From the NCBI RefSeq assembly GCF_020982545.1, contig NZ_JAJKLK010000031.1, forward strand, positions 186,001 to 250,000: 64,000 nucleotides of DNA. Reading direction: 5' to 3'. The position numbers and the translations under genes are program-made. Numbering within the stretch: position 1 is the stretch's first letter; the number at the start of each line of letters is the position of its first letter. Under the pieces are notes generated by a model, which searched no databases, was not told where the DNA came from, and saw nothing but the letters and a program-made list of their open reading frames with translations. Origin of the DNA: Streptomyces sp. MNU76 (GTDB taxonomy: Bacteria; Actinomycetota; Actinomycetes; Streptomycetales; Streptomycetaceae). Positions 52,340-60,375 of this stretch are shown here, piece by piece.

Positions 52340-52387
52340 TTGACTTTTCCTACCGACCGGTAACAGACTCCAGTTACCGCAGGTAAC
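52340..52387. promoter_or_regulatory. Two dyad operators and promoter of the acyl-CoA dehydrogenase gene
   Basis: TTGACT (52340-52345) looks like a -35 box. It is followed by TACCG-AC-CGGTA (52351-52362) and GTTACC-GCA-GGTAAC (52373-52387); both share the TTACCG/CGGTAA theme. Spacing places them over the -10 and the start of transcription, so binding by the divergent TetR protein would block the gene. Confidence 0.65.
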
Positions 52388-52414
52388 ATCTTAGTGCAGT
52401 GCTGGAGGCGCGTC

Positions 52415-53641
52415 ATGGCCGAGTTCACCATGGAACTCAACGAGGAACAGCGAGAGGTCCGCGACTGGCTCCACGGATTCGCCGCCGATGTGATCCGCCC
52501 CGCGGCCGCCGAGTGGGACGAGCGCGAGGAGACCCCCTGGCCGGTGATACAGGAGGCCGCCAAGGTCGGCATCTACTCCCTCGACTTCTACGCCCAGCAG
52601 TACTTCGATCCGACCGGCCTCGGCATCCCCATGGCCATGGAGGAGCTGTTCTGGGGCGACGCGGGCATCGCCCTGTCCATCGTCGGCACCGGCCTCGCCG
52701 CCGTCGGTGTCCTCGCCAACGGCACCGAGGAGCAGGTCGGCACCTGGATCCCCCAGATGTACGGTGACGCGAACGATGTCAAGGTCGCCGCGTTCTGCTC
52801 CTCCGAGCCCGACGCCGGTTCCGACGTCGCCTCCATGCGCACCCGCGCGGTCTACGACGAGGCCAAGGACGAGTGGGTCCTCAACGGCACCAAGACCTGG
52901 GCGACCAACGGCGGTATCGCCAACGTCCACGTCGTGGTCGCCGTCGTCGACCCCGAGCTCGGTTCCAAGGGCCACGCGTCCTTCATCGTCCCGCCGAGCA
53001 CGCCCGGACTGTCCCAGGGCCAGAAGTTCAAGAAGCACGGCATCCGGGCCTCCCACACCGCCGAGGTCGTCCTGGAGGACGTCCGCGTCCCCGGCTCCTG
53101 CCTCCTCGGTGGCAAGGAGAAGCTCGACGAGCGGCTGGCGCGGGCCCGTGAGCGGGCCAAGGCCGGGGGCGAGCGGGTGAAGAACGCGGCGATGGCCACG
53201 TTCGAGGCCTCCCGCCCGGCCGTGGGCGCCATGGCGGTGGGCACCGCCCGTGCCGCGTACGAGGTCGCCCTCGACTACGCCAAGACCCGTGAGCAGTTCG
53301 GCCGGCCCATCATCGACAACCAGGGCGTCGCCTTCCAGCTCGCGGACATGCGGACCTCCGTCGACGCGGCGCGGCTGCTGGTGTGGCGGGCGTCCTGGAT
53401 GGCGATCAACGGCAAGCAGTTCACGGCGGCCGAGGGGTCCCAGTCGAAGCTGTTCGCGAGCGAGACGGCGAAGAAGGTGACCGCGCAGGCGATCCAGATC
53501 CTCGGCGGCAACGGGTACACGCGGGAGTACCCGGTCGAGCGGATGCACCGGGACGCGGCTATCTACACCATCTTCGAGGGTACGAGTGAGGTGCAGCGGC
53601 TGGTGATCGCCCGGACCCTGTCGGGAATGCCGATCCGGTAG
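52415..53641 (+). CDS. Acyl-CoA dehydrogenase
   Basis: A 408-aa flavoenzyme for the first step of beta-oxidation or a branched-chain variant. FAD-site segment FCSSEPDAGSDVASMRT and KTWATNGGIANVHVVVAVVD, YAKTREQFGRPI, ILGGNGYTREYPVERMHRDA, and the catalytic Glu in TIFEGTSEVQ. An insert of about 30 residues (KEKLDERLARARERAKAGGERVK) after the beta domain is unusual and Arg/Ala-rich, a subfamily trait. The ATG at 52415 follows GGAGG. Controlled, it seems, by the divergent TetR. Confidence 0.94.
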   Translation: MAEFTMELNEEQREVRDWLHGFAADVIRPAAAEWDEREETPWPVIQEAAKVGIYSLDFYAQQYFDPTGLGIPMAMEELFWGDAGIALSIVGTGLAAVGVLANGTEEQVGTWIPQMYGDANDVKVAAFCSSEPDAGSDVASMRTRAVYDEAKDEWVLNGTKTWATNGGIANVHVVVAVVDPELGSKGHASFIVPPSTPGLSQGQKFKKHGIRASHTAEVVLEDVRVPGSCLLGGKEKLDERLARARERAKAGGERVKNAAMATFEASRPAVGAMAVGTARAAYEVALDYAKTREQFGRPIIDNQGVAFQLADMRTSVDAARLLVWRASWMAINGKQFTAAEGSQSKLFASETAKKVTAQAIQILGGNGYTREYPVERMHRDAAIYTIFEGTSEVQRLVIARTLSGMPIR

Positions 53642-53679
53642 CGGCGTGGGGGTGCGTGTGTCGGTCGGACTGCGGGAGC

Positions 53680-53750
53680 GTCGTGGTTGCTCGCGCCCAC
53701 GCGGCGCAGCCGCATATCGACACGGCCCCGCGCCCCCTTCAGGGCTCGGG
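53680..53750 (-). repeat. Dispersed palindromic repeat, copy F (variant)
   Basis: Reverse orientation: GTCGTGGTTGCTCGCGCCCA, then GCCGCATATCGA, then CCCCGCGCCCCCTTC. Same variant as copy D. It lies between the acyl-CoA dehydrogenase gene and the TenA-like gene. Confidence 0.65.
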
Positions 53751-53794
53751 CTGTCATCAGCGGTGACGACACGTACCCCCGACAGGAGTGCCTG

Positions 53795-54456
53795 ATGACG
53801 CGTACGGCCGGTGAAGTGCTGGAAGAAATGACCGCGCGGCTCGCCCCGGGACCCGATGCCAATCCGCTGCTGCCCCTGATCGCCTCCGGTGCGGCCGATC
53901 TCGACACCCTCGCCGTGCTCGCCATGGAGCAGCGGCTGGTGATCGCCGCGGATCTGCTCTCCTTCCGCCATCTGGCCGAGCGGTCGGCCGTCGAGGATCC
54001 GGCCTGCGCCCCCTTCTTCGAGATGCTCGCGGAGGGGGAGGAGGTGGCGGCCGGGCGGCTCGGCGCGCTCGCGCAGGCGTGCGGGGTGGATGAGGAGAGG
54101 GCGACGGCGTACGAGCCGCTGCCGGGCTGTCAGGCCTACCCGTCGTACGTCGCCCGGCTCGCCCTCGGTGCCGTCCCGGCCGACGTCGTGCTCGCGCTCA
54201 GCGCCAACTTCGCCTCCTGGGGAGGCTATTGCGCGACGATCGCCAAGTCCCTCCGCGATCACTACGCCTTCACCGTCGAGGCCTGCGGCTTCTTCGACTT
54301 CTTCGCCGAGCCGGCCCCGGAACTGGAGGAGAGGGCGAAGGGGCGGTACAGGCGGGGGTGGACACGGGGCGGATCGACGAGGAGGCGGCCCACCGCTACG
54401 GGCGACTGCTGCAGAGCTACGAATCGATGTTCTGGACCACACTGGCGCGCCCCTGA
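53795..54456 (+). CDS. TenA/THI-4-like heme-oxygenase-fold protein, C-terminus frameshifted
   Basis: An all-helical protein; AMEQRLVIAADLLSFRHLAERS and PADVVLALSANFASWGGYCATIAKSLRDHYAF match actinomycete TenA/Thi-4-family entries, which either hydrolyse thiamin breakdown products or have unknown roles. At GGGG (54340-54343) the frame breaks. The expected ending VQAGVDTGRIDEEAAHRYGRL...FWTTLARP with stop at 54454-54456 lies in the next frame; one extra G restores 220 aa. As written the protein would continue into the repeat with a Cys/Arg-rich tail. ATG at 53795 follows AGGAG. No thiamin genes are near. Confidence 0.78.
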
Positions 54457-54530
54457 AAGGGGCGCGGGGAACTGCGCGACAAGCCACGACGTACCCGCAG
54501 GCGCGCACGGTCGCGAGGGCTACGGCGCGT
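54445..54530 (+). repeat. Dispersed palindromic repeat, copy G (full)
   Basis: GCGCGCCCCTGAAAGGGGCG, then CGGGGAACTGCGCGACAAGC, CACGACGTACCCGCAG, ending CTACGGCGCG. It is the best match to copy A over about 75 bp and overlaps the end of the TenA-like gene, whose stop lies in the palindrome. Confidence 0.7.
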
Positions 54531-54543
54531 GGGCGAAGCGGCC

Positions 54544-54780
54544 CTAGCCGGAGGCGGCCCCGCTGCTGTGCGCGATGCACGCCACGTCGATCCGGTCCGC
54601 GAGCTTCGCCAGCTCGATCGTCAGAGCCGCCACCGTGTCCTCGTCGAGCTCCTCACCCGCCTCCACCAGGTGCAGCCAGCGCCCGCCCACCGTCCGCAGC
54701 AGCTTGCTCACATCGGCCGCAGACACCTGCAGGGTCCCGCGGGCGTCGACGATCAGAGGCAGAGTCACTTCGCGGTTCAC
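54544..54780 (-). CDS. DUF6213 family protein
   Basis: A 78-aa cytoplasmic protein (NREVTLPLIVDARGTLQVSA..., LLRTVGGRWLHLVEAGEELDEDTVAALTIELAKLADRIDVACIAHSSG). It is very conserved among streptomycetes and of unknown function. Acidic, predicted alpha/beta. It lies 25 bp downstream of gabD in the opposite reading context of the TenA-like gene and may be last in the gabD transcript... the spacing permits it, nothing proves it. Confidence 0.85.
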   Translation of the reverse strand: MNREVTLPLIVDARGTLQVSAADVSKLLRTVGGRWLHLVEAGEELDEDTVAALTIELAKLADRIDVACIAHSSGAASG

Positions 54781-54805
54781 AACGGGGATGGTAGCCGCGG
54801 AACGC

Positions 54806-56191
54806 TCACGCCCCGTGCCATACGGTGGTGATGTTGCAGAACTCCCGGATTCCGTGTCCGGACAGCTCGCGCCCGTATCCCGACCGCTTGACCCCGCCGA
54901 ACGGGAACGCCGGGTGGGAGGCGGTCATCCCGTTGACGTACACCGCGCCGGCGTCCAGGTCCCGGACGAAGCGGTCGACCTCGGCGCTGTCCCGGGTCCA
55001 CACGTTGGAGCTCAGCCCGAAGGGCGTGTCGTTGGCGATCGCGATCGCTTCGTCGAGGTCGGCCACCCGGTACAGCGTGGCGACGGGACCGAAGGTCTCC
55101 TCCTGGTGGACGCGCATCTCGGGGGTGATGTCGGCGAGGACGGTCGGCGGGTAGAACCAGCCCGGCCCGTCGGGGCGTTCGGCACCGCACAGCACGGTGG
55201 CCCCGCTCTCCACGGCCTCGTCGACCAGTTCCTCCAGGTCCTTGCGGCCCCGCTCGCTGGAGAGCGGGCCGACATCGGTGTCCTCGTCCAGCGGGTCGCC
55301 GACCTTCAACGCCTTCATGGCCTCGACGAACCGCTCGGCGAAGGCGTCGTAGACGTCGGCGTGCACGATGAACCGCTTGGCGGCGATGCACGACTGGCCG
55401 GTGTTCTGCACCCGGGCCGTCACCGCGATCCGGGCCGCCTCCTCGACGTCGGCGGACGGCATCACCACGTACGGGTCGCTGCCGCCCAGTTCCAGGACGG
55501 TCTTCTTGACCTCGTCCCCGGCGACCGAGGCGACCGCCCGGCCGGCCGGCTCGCTGCCGGTGAGGGTCGCGGCCTTCACACGCGGGTCGCGCAGGATGTC
55601 CTCGACGGCGCGCGAGCCGACGAGCAGGGTCTGGAAGCAGCCCTCGGGGAAGCCCGCCCGGCGGAAGAGGTCCTCCAGGTAGAGCGCGGTCTGCGGGACG
55701 TTGGAGGCGTGCTTCAGCAGGCCCACGTTGCCGGCCATCAGGGCGGGCGCGGCGAACCGGATCACCTGCCAGAGCGGGAAGTTCCACGGCATCACGGCGA
55801 GCACCGGGCCGAGCGGGCGGTAGCGGACCAGGACCCGGGAGGCGCCCGAGTCCTTCACGTCCGCGTCGGACGGCTCCACGTCGGTGAGCAGCACCTCGGC
55901 GTGGTCGGCGTACCAGCGCATCGCCTTCGCGCACTTGGCGGCCTCGGCGCGGGCCTGCTTGACGGGCTTGCCCATCTCCGTGGTCATCGTCCGCGCGACG
56001 TCCTCGGCGTCCTCGTCGAGGAGGTCGGCGGCCCGGCGCAGCAGCCGGGCGCGCTCCGCGAAGGAGGTGGTCCGGTAGGTGCGGAAGGTGGCGTCGGCGG
56101 TGGCGAGGCGGTGCTCGATCTCCTCCTCGCCCAGGGCGTCGTACGTCTTGAGGGTCTCGCCGTTCGCCGGGTTGACCGTGGCGATGGGCAT
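54806..56191 (-). CDS. gabD: Succinate-semialdehyde dehydrogenase (GabD type)
   Basis: A 461-aa aldehyde dehydrogenase: PWNFPLWQVIRFAAPALMAGN, LTGSEPAGRAVASVAG, general-base Glu in LELGGSDPYVVMPSADVE, nucleophile Cys in NTGQSCIAAKRF and the C-terminal PFGGVKRSGYGRELSGHGI. It oxidises succinic semialdehyde to succinate with NAD(P), closing the GABA shunt. Length and motifs are normal; ATG at 56191 gives MPIATVNPANGE. Confidence 0.92.
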   Translation of the reverse strand: MPIATVNPANGETLKTYDALGEEEIEHRLATADATFRTYRTTSFAERARLLRRAADLLDEDAEDVARTMTTEMGKPVKQARAEAAKCAKAMRWYADHAEVLLTDVEPSDADVKDSGASRVLVRYRPLGPVLAVMPWNFPLWQVIRFAAPALMAGNVGLLKHASNVPQTALYLEDLFRRAGFPEGCFQTLLVGSRAVEDILRDPRVKAATLTGSEPAGRAVASVAGDEVKKTVLELGGSDPYVVMPSADVEEAARIAVTARVQNTGQSCIAAKRFIVHADVYDAFAERFVEAMKALKVGDPLDEDTDVGPLSSERGRKDLEELVDEAVESGATVLCGAERPDGPGWFYPPTVLADITPEMRVHQEETFGPVATLYRVADLDEAIAIANDTPFGLSSNVWTRDSAEVDRFVRDLDAGAVYVNGMTASHPAFPFGGVKRSGYGRELSGHGIREFCNITTVWHGA

Positions 56192-56254
56192 GCTGGCCTC
56201 CTGCGTGGACTGTCCTTCGACCTTCCCGCGCTACGGAGCACGCCGCAACGCGAC

Positions 56255-56722
56255 TCAGTCCGAGTGCTCCAGAAGACGGTCGAGAAACTCCGCCTGCGCC
56301 GGGACGATCACGGCCCGGGCCCGTTCGACGCTGAGCCACTCCACGCGGTCCAGCTCCGGGAACTCCTGGAGCCGGCCGGACCTCGGCGGCCACTCCATGC
56401 GGAAGGTGCCCGGCACGACGGTGGCCGGGTCGAGGTCCGCCTCGATCGCCCAGGCCGTCACGATCTTGCCGTTCTTCTGCCGCACCTCGCCCAGCGGTAC
56501 GGCCTCCCCGTCGGGCGGGGCCAGCCCCAGCTCCTCCTGGAACTCCCGGCGGGCCGCGTCCCAGGCGGGCTCGTCCGGTTCGTACTCGCCCTTGGGCACG
56601 CTCCACGCCCCCGCGTCCTTCTGCGCGAAGTACGGGCCGCCCATATGGCCGAGCAGTACCTCGACGCCGTGCTCGGTGCGGCGGTGCAGCAGCAGGCCGG
56701 CACTGCGCTTGGGGGTGGTCAA
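56255..56722 (-). CDS. NUDIX hydrolase
   Basis: A 155-aa NUDIX enzyme. The Nudix box spans GEYEPDEPAWDAARREFQEELGL; SAGLLLHRR and a GPYFAQKDAGAWSVPKGE segment precede it. Hydrolyses a nucleoside-diphosphate derivative. Start TTG at 56722 overlaps the stop of the ligase fragment as TTGA, so it was once translated by coupling to the ligase gene; with the ligase broken by an integrated element, its expression may now depend on a promoter from the element. Confidence 0.85.
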   Translation of the reverse strand: MTTPKRSAGLLLHRRTEHGVEVLLGHMGGPYFAQKDAGAWSVPKGEYEPDEPAWDAARREFQEELGLAPPDGEAVPLGEVRQKNGKIVTAWAIEADLDPATVVPGTFRMEWPPRSGRLQEFPELDRVEWLSVERARAVIVPAQAEFLDRLLEHSD

Positions 56723-56985
56723 CGCGTCACCTCGGGGTGTGCGGCGAGCAGGGTCTCGACCGTATCGGCTTCGGCGGGGGTCTTGTCCTCGCGATAGCGG
56801 ATCACGCGGGCGAAACGCAGGGTGACACCGGCCGGGTAGCGGGTGGAGCGCTGCAGGCCGTCGTAGGCGATCTCGACGACGAGTTCGGGGCGTACGGTCA
56901 CACCCCAGCCGTGCCGCTCCACGGCCAGCTCCGTCAGCCGCTCGGTCTGCCAGGCCAGCAACGCGTCGGTCATGCCCTTGAAGGT
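56719..56985 (-). pseudogene. 3' fragment of an ATP-dependent DNA ligase gene
   Basis: The remaining 84-88 codons (TFKGMTDALLAWQTERLTELAVERHGWG, VRPELVVEIAYDGLQRSTRYPAGVTLRFARVIRYREDK, TPAEADTVETLL) are exactly the C-terminal OB-fold end of actinomycete ATP-dependent DNA ligases. The nucleotidyltransferase core with the KxDG lysine is absent: immediately 5' of TFKG the frame meets a TAG and the sequence changes to the serine-integrase region. This is the mark of a recombinase-mediated insertion inside the ligase gene. An ATG at 56973 is still present, but the fragment could not ligate. Confidence 0.9.
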
Positions 56986-57005
56986 CTAGAAGGGTCTGTA
57001 GGTAC
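56960..57005. other. Inferred attachment site at the left end of the integrative element
   Basis: Ligase homology stops at ACCTTCAAGGGCATG (read on the minus strand, about 56973-56987), and foreign sequence follows. Large serine recombinases cross over at a 2-bp core and leave hybrid att sites next to their gene, exactly as here: integrase ATG 45-60 bp away. A dyad CTTAG-AG-CTAAG (57009-57020) sits between. The precise core needs the other junction. Confidence 0.75.
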
Positions 57006-57029
57006 GAACTTAGAGCTAAGCTCCCGGGC

Positions 57030-58607
57030 ATGGCGATCGCCCCTGAGTACCTCCACCTGGTGTATCCGGACCGGGCCCCGTTCGGGGCCTTCCTGTACGG
57101 GCGGAACTCCGCCGACCCGAAGAAGAAGGGCCGTTCGGTCTCCGACCAGCTGATGAACGGCCGCGCGCTGTGCGAAGCGCACGACTGGCCGGTCCTCCAC
57201 GAATTCAAGGACACCGGCATCTCGGCGAGCCGGCATGCCCGGAAGGCGCGCGACGAGTTCGACGAGATGCTGCAGCGGATCGAGGCCGGCGAGCCCCGCA
57301 TCCTGGTCGCGTGGGAGGCCTCGCGGTACTACCGGGACCTGGAGATCTACGTCCGGCTCCGGAACGCCTGCTTCGCCGCGAACGTGCTGCTCTGCTACAA
57401 CGGCACCGTCTACGACCTGTCCAAGCGAGCGGACCGCAAGGCAACCGCCATGGACGCCATCGCGGCCGAGGACGAGGCCGAGGGCATCCGCGACAGGAAC
57501 GTCCGCACGCTGAACGGGAACGCCGCCAAGGGACGCCCGCACGGACCCGTCCTGACCGGCTACCGCCGCGTCTACGACCAGAGCACGGGTGAACTCCTCA
57601 ACCAGGAGCCGCACGCCCGGCAGGCGAAGTTCGTGAACGACCTCTTCGAACTGGCTGAGAAGGGCACAGGCGCCAACGAGATAGCCCGCAAAGTCGCTGA
57701 GCAGACTCAGGCCCAGCGCACCCGCCTGGAACGCAAGGGGCGGTCCGAAGAGGAGATCACCCAGACCTTGATCGAGCTGGGACTGCTCACCAGATTCGGC
57801 AACCCGTGGCGCGCGAAGGCCATCACGAAGATGCTCACGAACAAGGCGTTCCTGGGCAAGAAGATCAACAACGGTGAGGAGACAGGCACCGCCACCTGGA
57901 AGGCGATAGTGCCTGAGGACCGCTTCTACGCTGTGCAGCGCATCATCGAGCAGCGCCGGTACGGGAAGTCGCATGACACGTCCGTGAAGCACCTGCTGTC
58001 GGGCATCCCGGTCTGCGGCGAACACGGCGACCAGGACCCCCTCGTCAGGTGGAAGAAGGACGGCAAGGGGCATGAGCAGTACCGGTGCGTCCGCACCGAC
58101 GTCACGCTGAGCGCCGCCCGCTTCCAGGCCTACGTCGAGGAAGGGGTGGTGACCTGGCTCAGCTCGGCCGAGGCGAAGCGGGCCTTCGAGCAGAGCGCCC
58201 AGTCCGACACGATCAAGCGGGCCCGTAGGAAGCTGACGGGAATGGAGCACCAGCTGCGTGAGGCCCGCGCTGCCGCGCGCGAGTTCGACGACGACGGCCA
58301 GCCGCGGATGTCCGCGCTGACGCTCGCCGACCTGGAGCGAGGGCTGAGCCCGCAGATGAAGAAGCTCAAGGGGCAGATCGAGGCGGCCACGATCCCGCCG
58401 ATCCTGCGAGGCCTGGTCGGAAACCGGGACGCGGACAGGATCTGGGCGAGCCTGGAGATGGCCACTCAGCGGATGATCCTTAGAGAGGTCGTGACGATCC
58501 GCGTGTTCAAAGCGCCGGCGCAGGGGGTCAAGTCCCTCGAAGGCCGCGTGCGGATGTCGTTCTTCGGCGAGCCCGGCTTCAAGCCGGTGGATGGAAGCCG
58601 GGCGTAA
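57030..58607 (+). CDS. Large serine recombinase (integrase) of the element
   Basis: A 525-aa site-specific recombinase. N-terminal resolvase domain with the nucleophile Ser in LYGRNSADPKKKGRSVSDQ, then FKDTGISASRHARKARDEFDEML and WEASRYYRD. The recombinase domain follows (TGYRRVYDQSTGELL...ARQAKFVNDLFELAEKGTGANEIARKV), then the zinc-ribbon region and a coiled-coil (SDTIKRARRKLTGMEHQLREARAAAR). The zinc-ribbon region shows only two Cys (IPVCGEHG and QYRC) where relatives usually have four. It probably integrates the element into the DNA-ligase gene. No strong ribosome site is seen before ATG 57030. Confidence 0.94.
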   Translation: MAIAPEYLHLVYPDRAPFGAFLYGRNSADPKKKGRSVSDQLMNGRALCEAHDWPVLHEFKDTGISASRHARKARDEFDEMLQRIEAGEPRILVAWEASRYYRDLEIYVRLRNACFAANVLLCYNGTVYDLSKRADRKATAMDAIAAEDEAEGIRDRNVRTLNGNAAKGRPHGPVLTGYRRVYDQSTGELLNQEPHARQAKFVNDLFELAEKGTGANEIARKVAEQTQAQRTRLERKGRSEEEITQTLIELGLLTRFGNPWRAKAITKMLTNKAFLGKKINNGEETGTATWKAIVPEDRFYAVQRIIEQRRYGKSHDTSVKHLLSGIPVCGEHGDQDPLVRWKKDGKGHEQYRCVRTDVTLSAARFQAYVEEGVVTWLSSAEAKRAFEQSAQSDTIKRARRKLTGMEHQLREARAAAREFDDDGQPRMSALTLADLERGLSPQMKKLKGQIEAATIPPILRGLVGNRDADRIWASLEMATQRMILREVVTIRVFKAPAQGVKSLEGRVRMSFFGEPGFKPVDGSRA

Positions 58608-58617
58608 GGCCGTCCGG

Positions 58618-59136
58618 CTACGCGAGCGCCATCGGTATCACCGGCGGTGCGAGCAGCGGATCCGGCGCGGCCGCCGACGGGAACGGCCGGCGGCGGAGCC
58701 AGGCCTGGACCCACAGGCCGTCTCCGGCCAGGCGCAGCAGCAGGTCGTTTATCTCGCCCTGAAGCTGTCGGGTGCAGTAGCGCTCGTCGACGAGGTGGAC
58801 GCACCAGCCCTCGTCCTCGACGGTCACGAGCAGCCGCCCCGTGGGCATCATGTCCGGCGGTACGGTCTCCCAGCGCAGGACGGCCAGCCGGAGCCCCTGC
58901 GCCGGGCGCATCAGACGTCCGTCGTCGGTCCACCGCTGCCGCCAGAGTCCGTGAACCACGCTGTGCTTGGTGGCCCTGTCGAACTCGTTGCACAGGGGTT
59001 GCTCTGTGTGGTCCGGGCTGAGAAGGAACTCGATCTGACCGCCTGGCCGGTCCTTCACATGGATGGCACGGCCCTTTGGTATCTCCCCGGGCTCGGCCAG
59101 TCTGTAGAGCGCTTGCTTGCGTGACGTGTCGGACAC
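58618..59136 (-). CDS. Hypothetical protein of the element
   Basis: A 172-aa protein, convergent with the integrase (11-bp gap). No domain recognised. Its middle (GLWRQRWTDDGRLMRPAQGLRLAVLRWETVPPDMMPTGRLLVTVEDEGWCVHLVDERYCTRQLQGEINDLL) looks like an alpha/beta globular fold, with a Pro/Ala-rich tail. No signal peptide or TM. Coding character (G/C third positions) is good. Its gene faces the integrase and follows the regulator gene on the same strand. Confidence 0.65.
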   Translation of the reverse strand: MSDTSRKQALYRLAEPGEIPKGRAIHVKDRPGGQIEFLLSPDHTEQPLCNEFDRATKHSVVHGLWRQRWTDDGRLMRPAQGLRLAVLRWETVPPDMMPTGRLLVTVEDEGWCVHLVDERYCTRQLQGEINDLLLRLAGDGLWVQAWLRRRPFPSAAAPDPLLAPPVIPMALA

Positions 59137-59331
59137 TGCGGTCCACCCCCTGCGGCGCTGCCCTCAAGAAGGCAGCGCTTTCCTATGGTTTGCGTCCCTC
59201 GCTGCCAGGCGGGGGACCCATCATGCACAGGGCGATTACTTTTGGCCACACCTTCATTACGGGCCGCATGTGAGGGGCTCTCAACTGCACTGATGTGTGC
59301 GGGCAGTTGGGCTATAGGCAATTTTGCGCCA

Positions 59332-60222
59332 TCAGCGCTTGGGGGCTCTGCCGTACAGGCGCATGAGGTTGTGCACCTTCGCGAGGTCCTCGGAGTCCAG
59401 CTCCCCGGTCACGACCGCCCTGACCTGACCGTCGTCGCTCCAGACCGTGTGGACGTCCATGAACTGCACCCCGGCGGCCTCCTGAACGGCGCCCGGGTCG
59501 AGGCCCAGAACGTCGGCGAGCGCGTCCAGCTGCGGATACTCCGGATGCTCCGCCGGGCCCAGCTCGGCGCGCTCCAGGCGGCCCAGCCAATCCGCTTCGA
59601 TCACGTGCTCTCCGCTGGTGGGGTCGAGCGCACGGGCCGCGACCTCCGCCAGGCTCAGCCCAGTCTCGGCACGGTGCACGCGTACTAGATCGGACAGATC
59701 TGTACGCCCTGTCGCCGGGTCCGGAGCCTCAGGTTCGGGCTCCGCGAGGGCTCTCCTGGGGGGCTCCAGTGGCGGCTGTGCCTCTTCGAGATCCCGGCGC
59801 ACTCGCCGCATGATCTCGTCCGAGGCGTCGGGCCTCACTCTCAGTTCCTTGGCCGCGGCGGTCACTACGCGTCGGAACAGTTCCTCGTCCGGTGAGAGCG
59901 CTGGCCCGGCTTCCGGTGTGCTGGAGCCCGTCGCGCGCAGAATCTCCCGGAGGATCTCTGCGGCGTCTCCGCGGCCTACGTCCTCCAGTTGTTCAGGCGT
60001 CACGCCCACCACGCGGGCCATGTGGGCGAGTGTCCTGGGGGGAGCGTGTACAGGCTCGTCTCTGGTCTTGTAACCGCGCTCGATCTGACGCCATCGTGCG
60101 GCGCCGAGCTTGACCTGCGCGAGGGCTGCTGCGTCTTCGGCGCTTAGGCCTCGCGCGAGGCGCGCGACGCGGATCAATTCGCCCTCCGCTGGCGGCTCCG
60201 GGGTGCGTGGCGTTGTGGTCAC
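59332..60222 (-). CDS. Double-HTH regulator of the element
   Basis: A 296-aa protein with two separate XRE-like helix-turn-helix units. The first is at about residues 14-80 (ELIRVARLARGLSAEDAAALAQVKLGAARWRQIERGYKT), the second at about 175-245 (DLVRVHRAETGLSLAEVAARAL...WLGRLERAEL). They are separated by an acidic, Pro-rich linker. The end (VVTGELDSEDLAKVHNLMRLYGRA) is a small helical tail. It is divergent from the small XRE gene at 60376 with ordered operator repeats between, as in lysogeny or conjugation switches. Two HTHs in one chain could bridge operators. Confidence 0.8.
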   Translation of the reverse strand: MTTTPRTPEPPAEGELIRVARLARGLSAEDAAALAQVKLGAARWRQIERGYKTRDEPVHAPPRTLAHMARVVGVTPEQLEDVGRGDAAEILREILRATGSSTPEAGPALSPDEELFRRVVTAAAKELRVRPDASDEIMRRVRRDLEEAQPPLEPPRRALAEPEPEAPDPATGRTDLSDLVRVHRAETGLSLAEVAARALDPTSGEHVIEADWLGRLERAELGPAEHPEYPQLDALADVLGLDPGAVQEAAGVQFMDVHTVWSDDGQVRAVVTGELDSEDLAKVHNLMRLYGRAPKR

Positions 60223-60247
60223 GGCGACTCCATCTCTGGCCCCAACG

Positions 60248-60273
60248 GAACTTCACTGAACTTTAGCGAACTT
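60248..60273. promoter_or_regulatory. Three GAACTT boxes at 10-bp spacing
   Basis: GAACTT occurs at 60248, 60258 and 60268, exactly one helical turn apart, just upstream of the start of the double-HTH gene. A fourth copy, inverted (AAAGTTC), sits at 60324-60330. Looks like a cooperative operator of the element's repressor pair. Confidence 0.7.
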
Positions 60274-60314
60274 TCCCAGGTCAGCGACCCCGCCCCCTTC
60301 TGCTCTGTGCGGTG

Positions 60315-60337
60315 AAGTACCGTAAAGTTCGGTACTT
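60315..60337. promoter_or_regulatory. Dyad AAGTACCG-N7-CGGTACTT
   Basis: Perfect 8-bp arms (60315-60322, 60330-60337) around TAAAGTT, 38 bp before the small XRE gene. A likely operator or overlapping promoter of the divergent switch. Confidence 0.7.
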
Positions 60338-60375
60338 TGCTTGTACTTCGCGATACCTGCCCGTACTCTCAAGTC

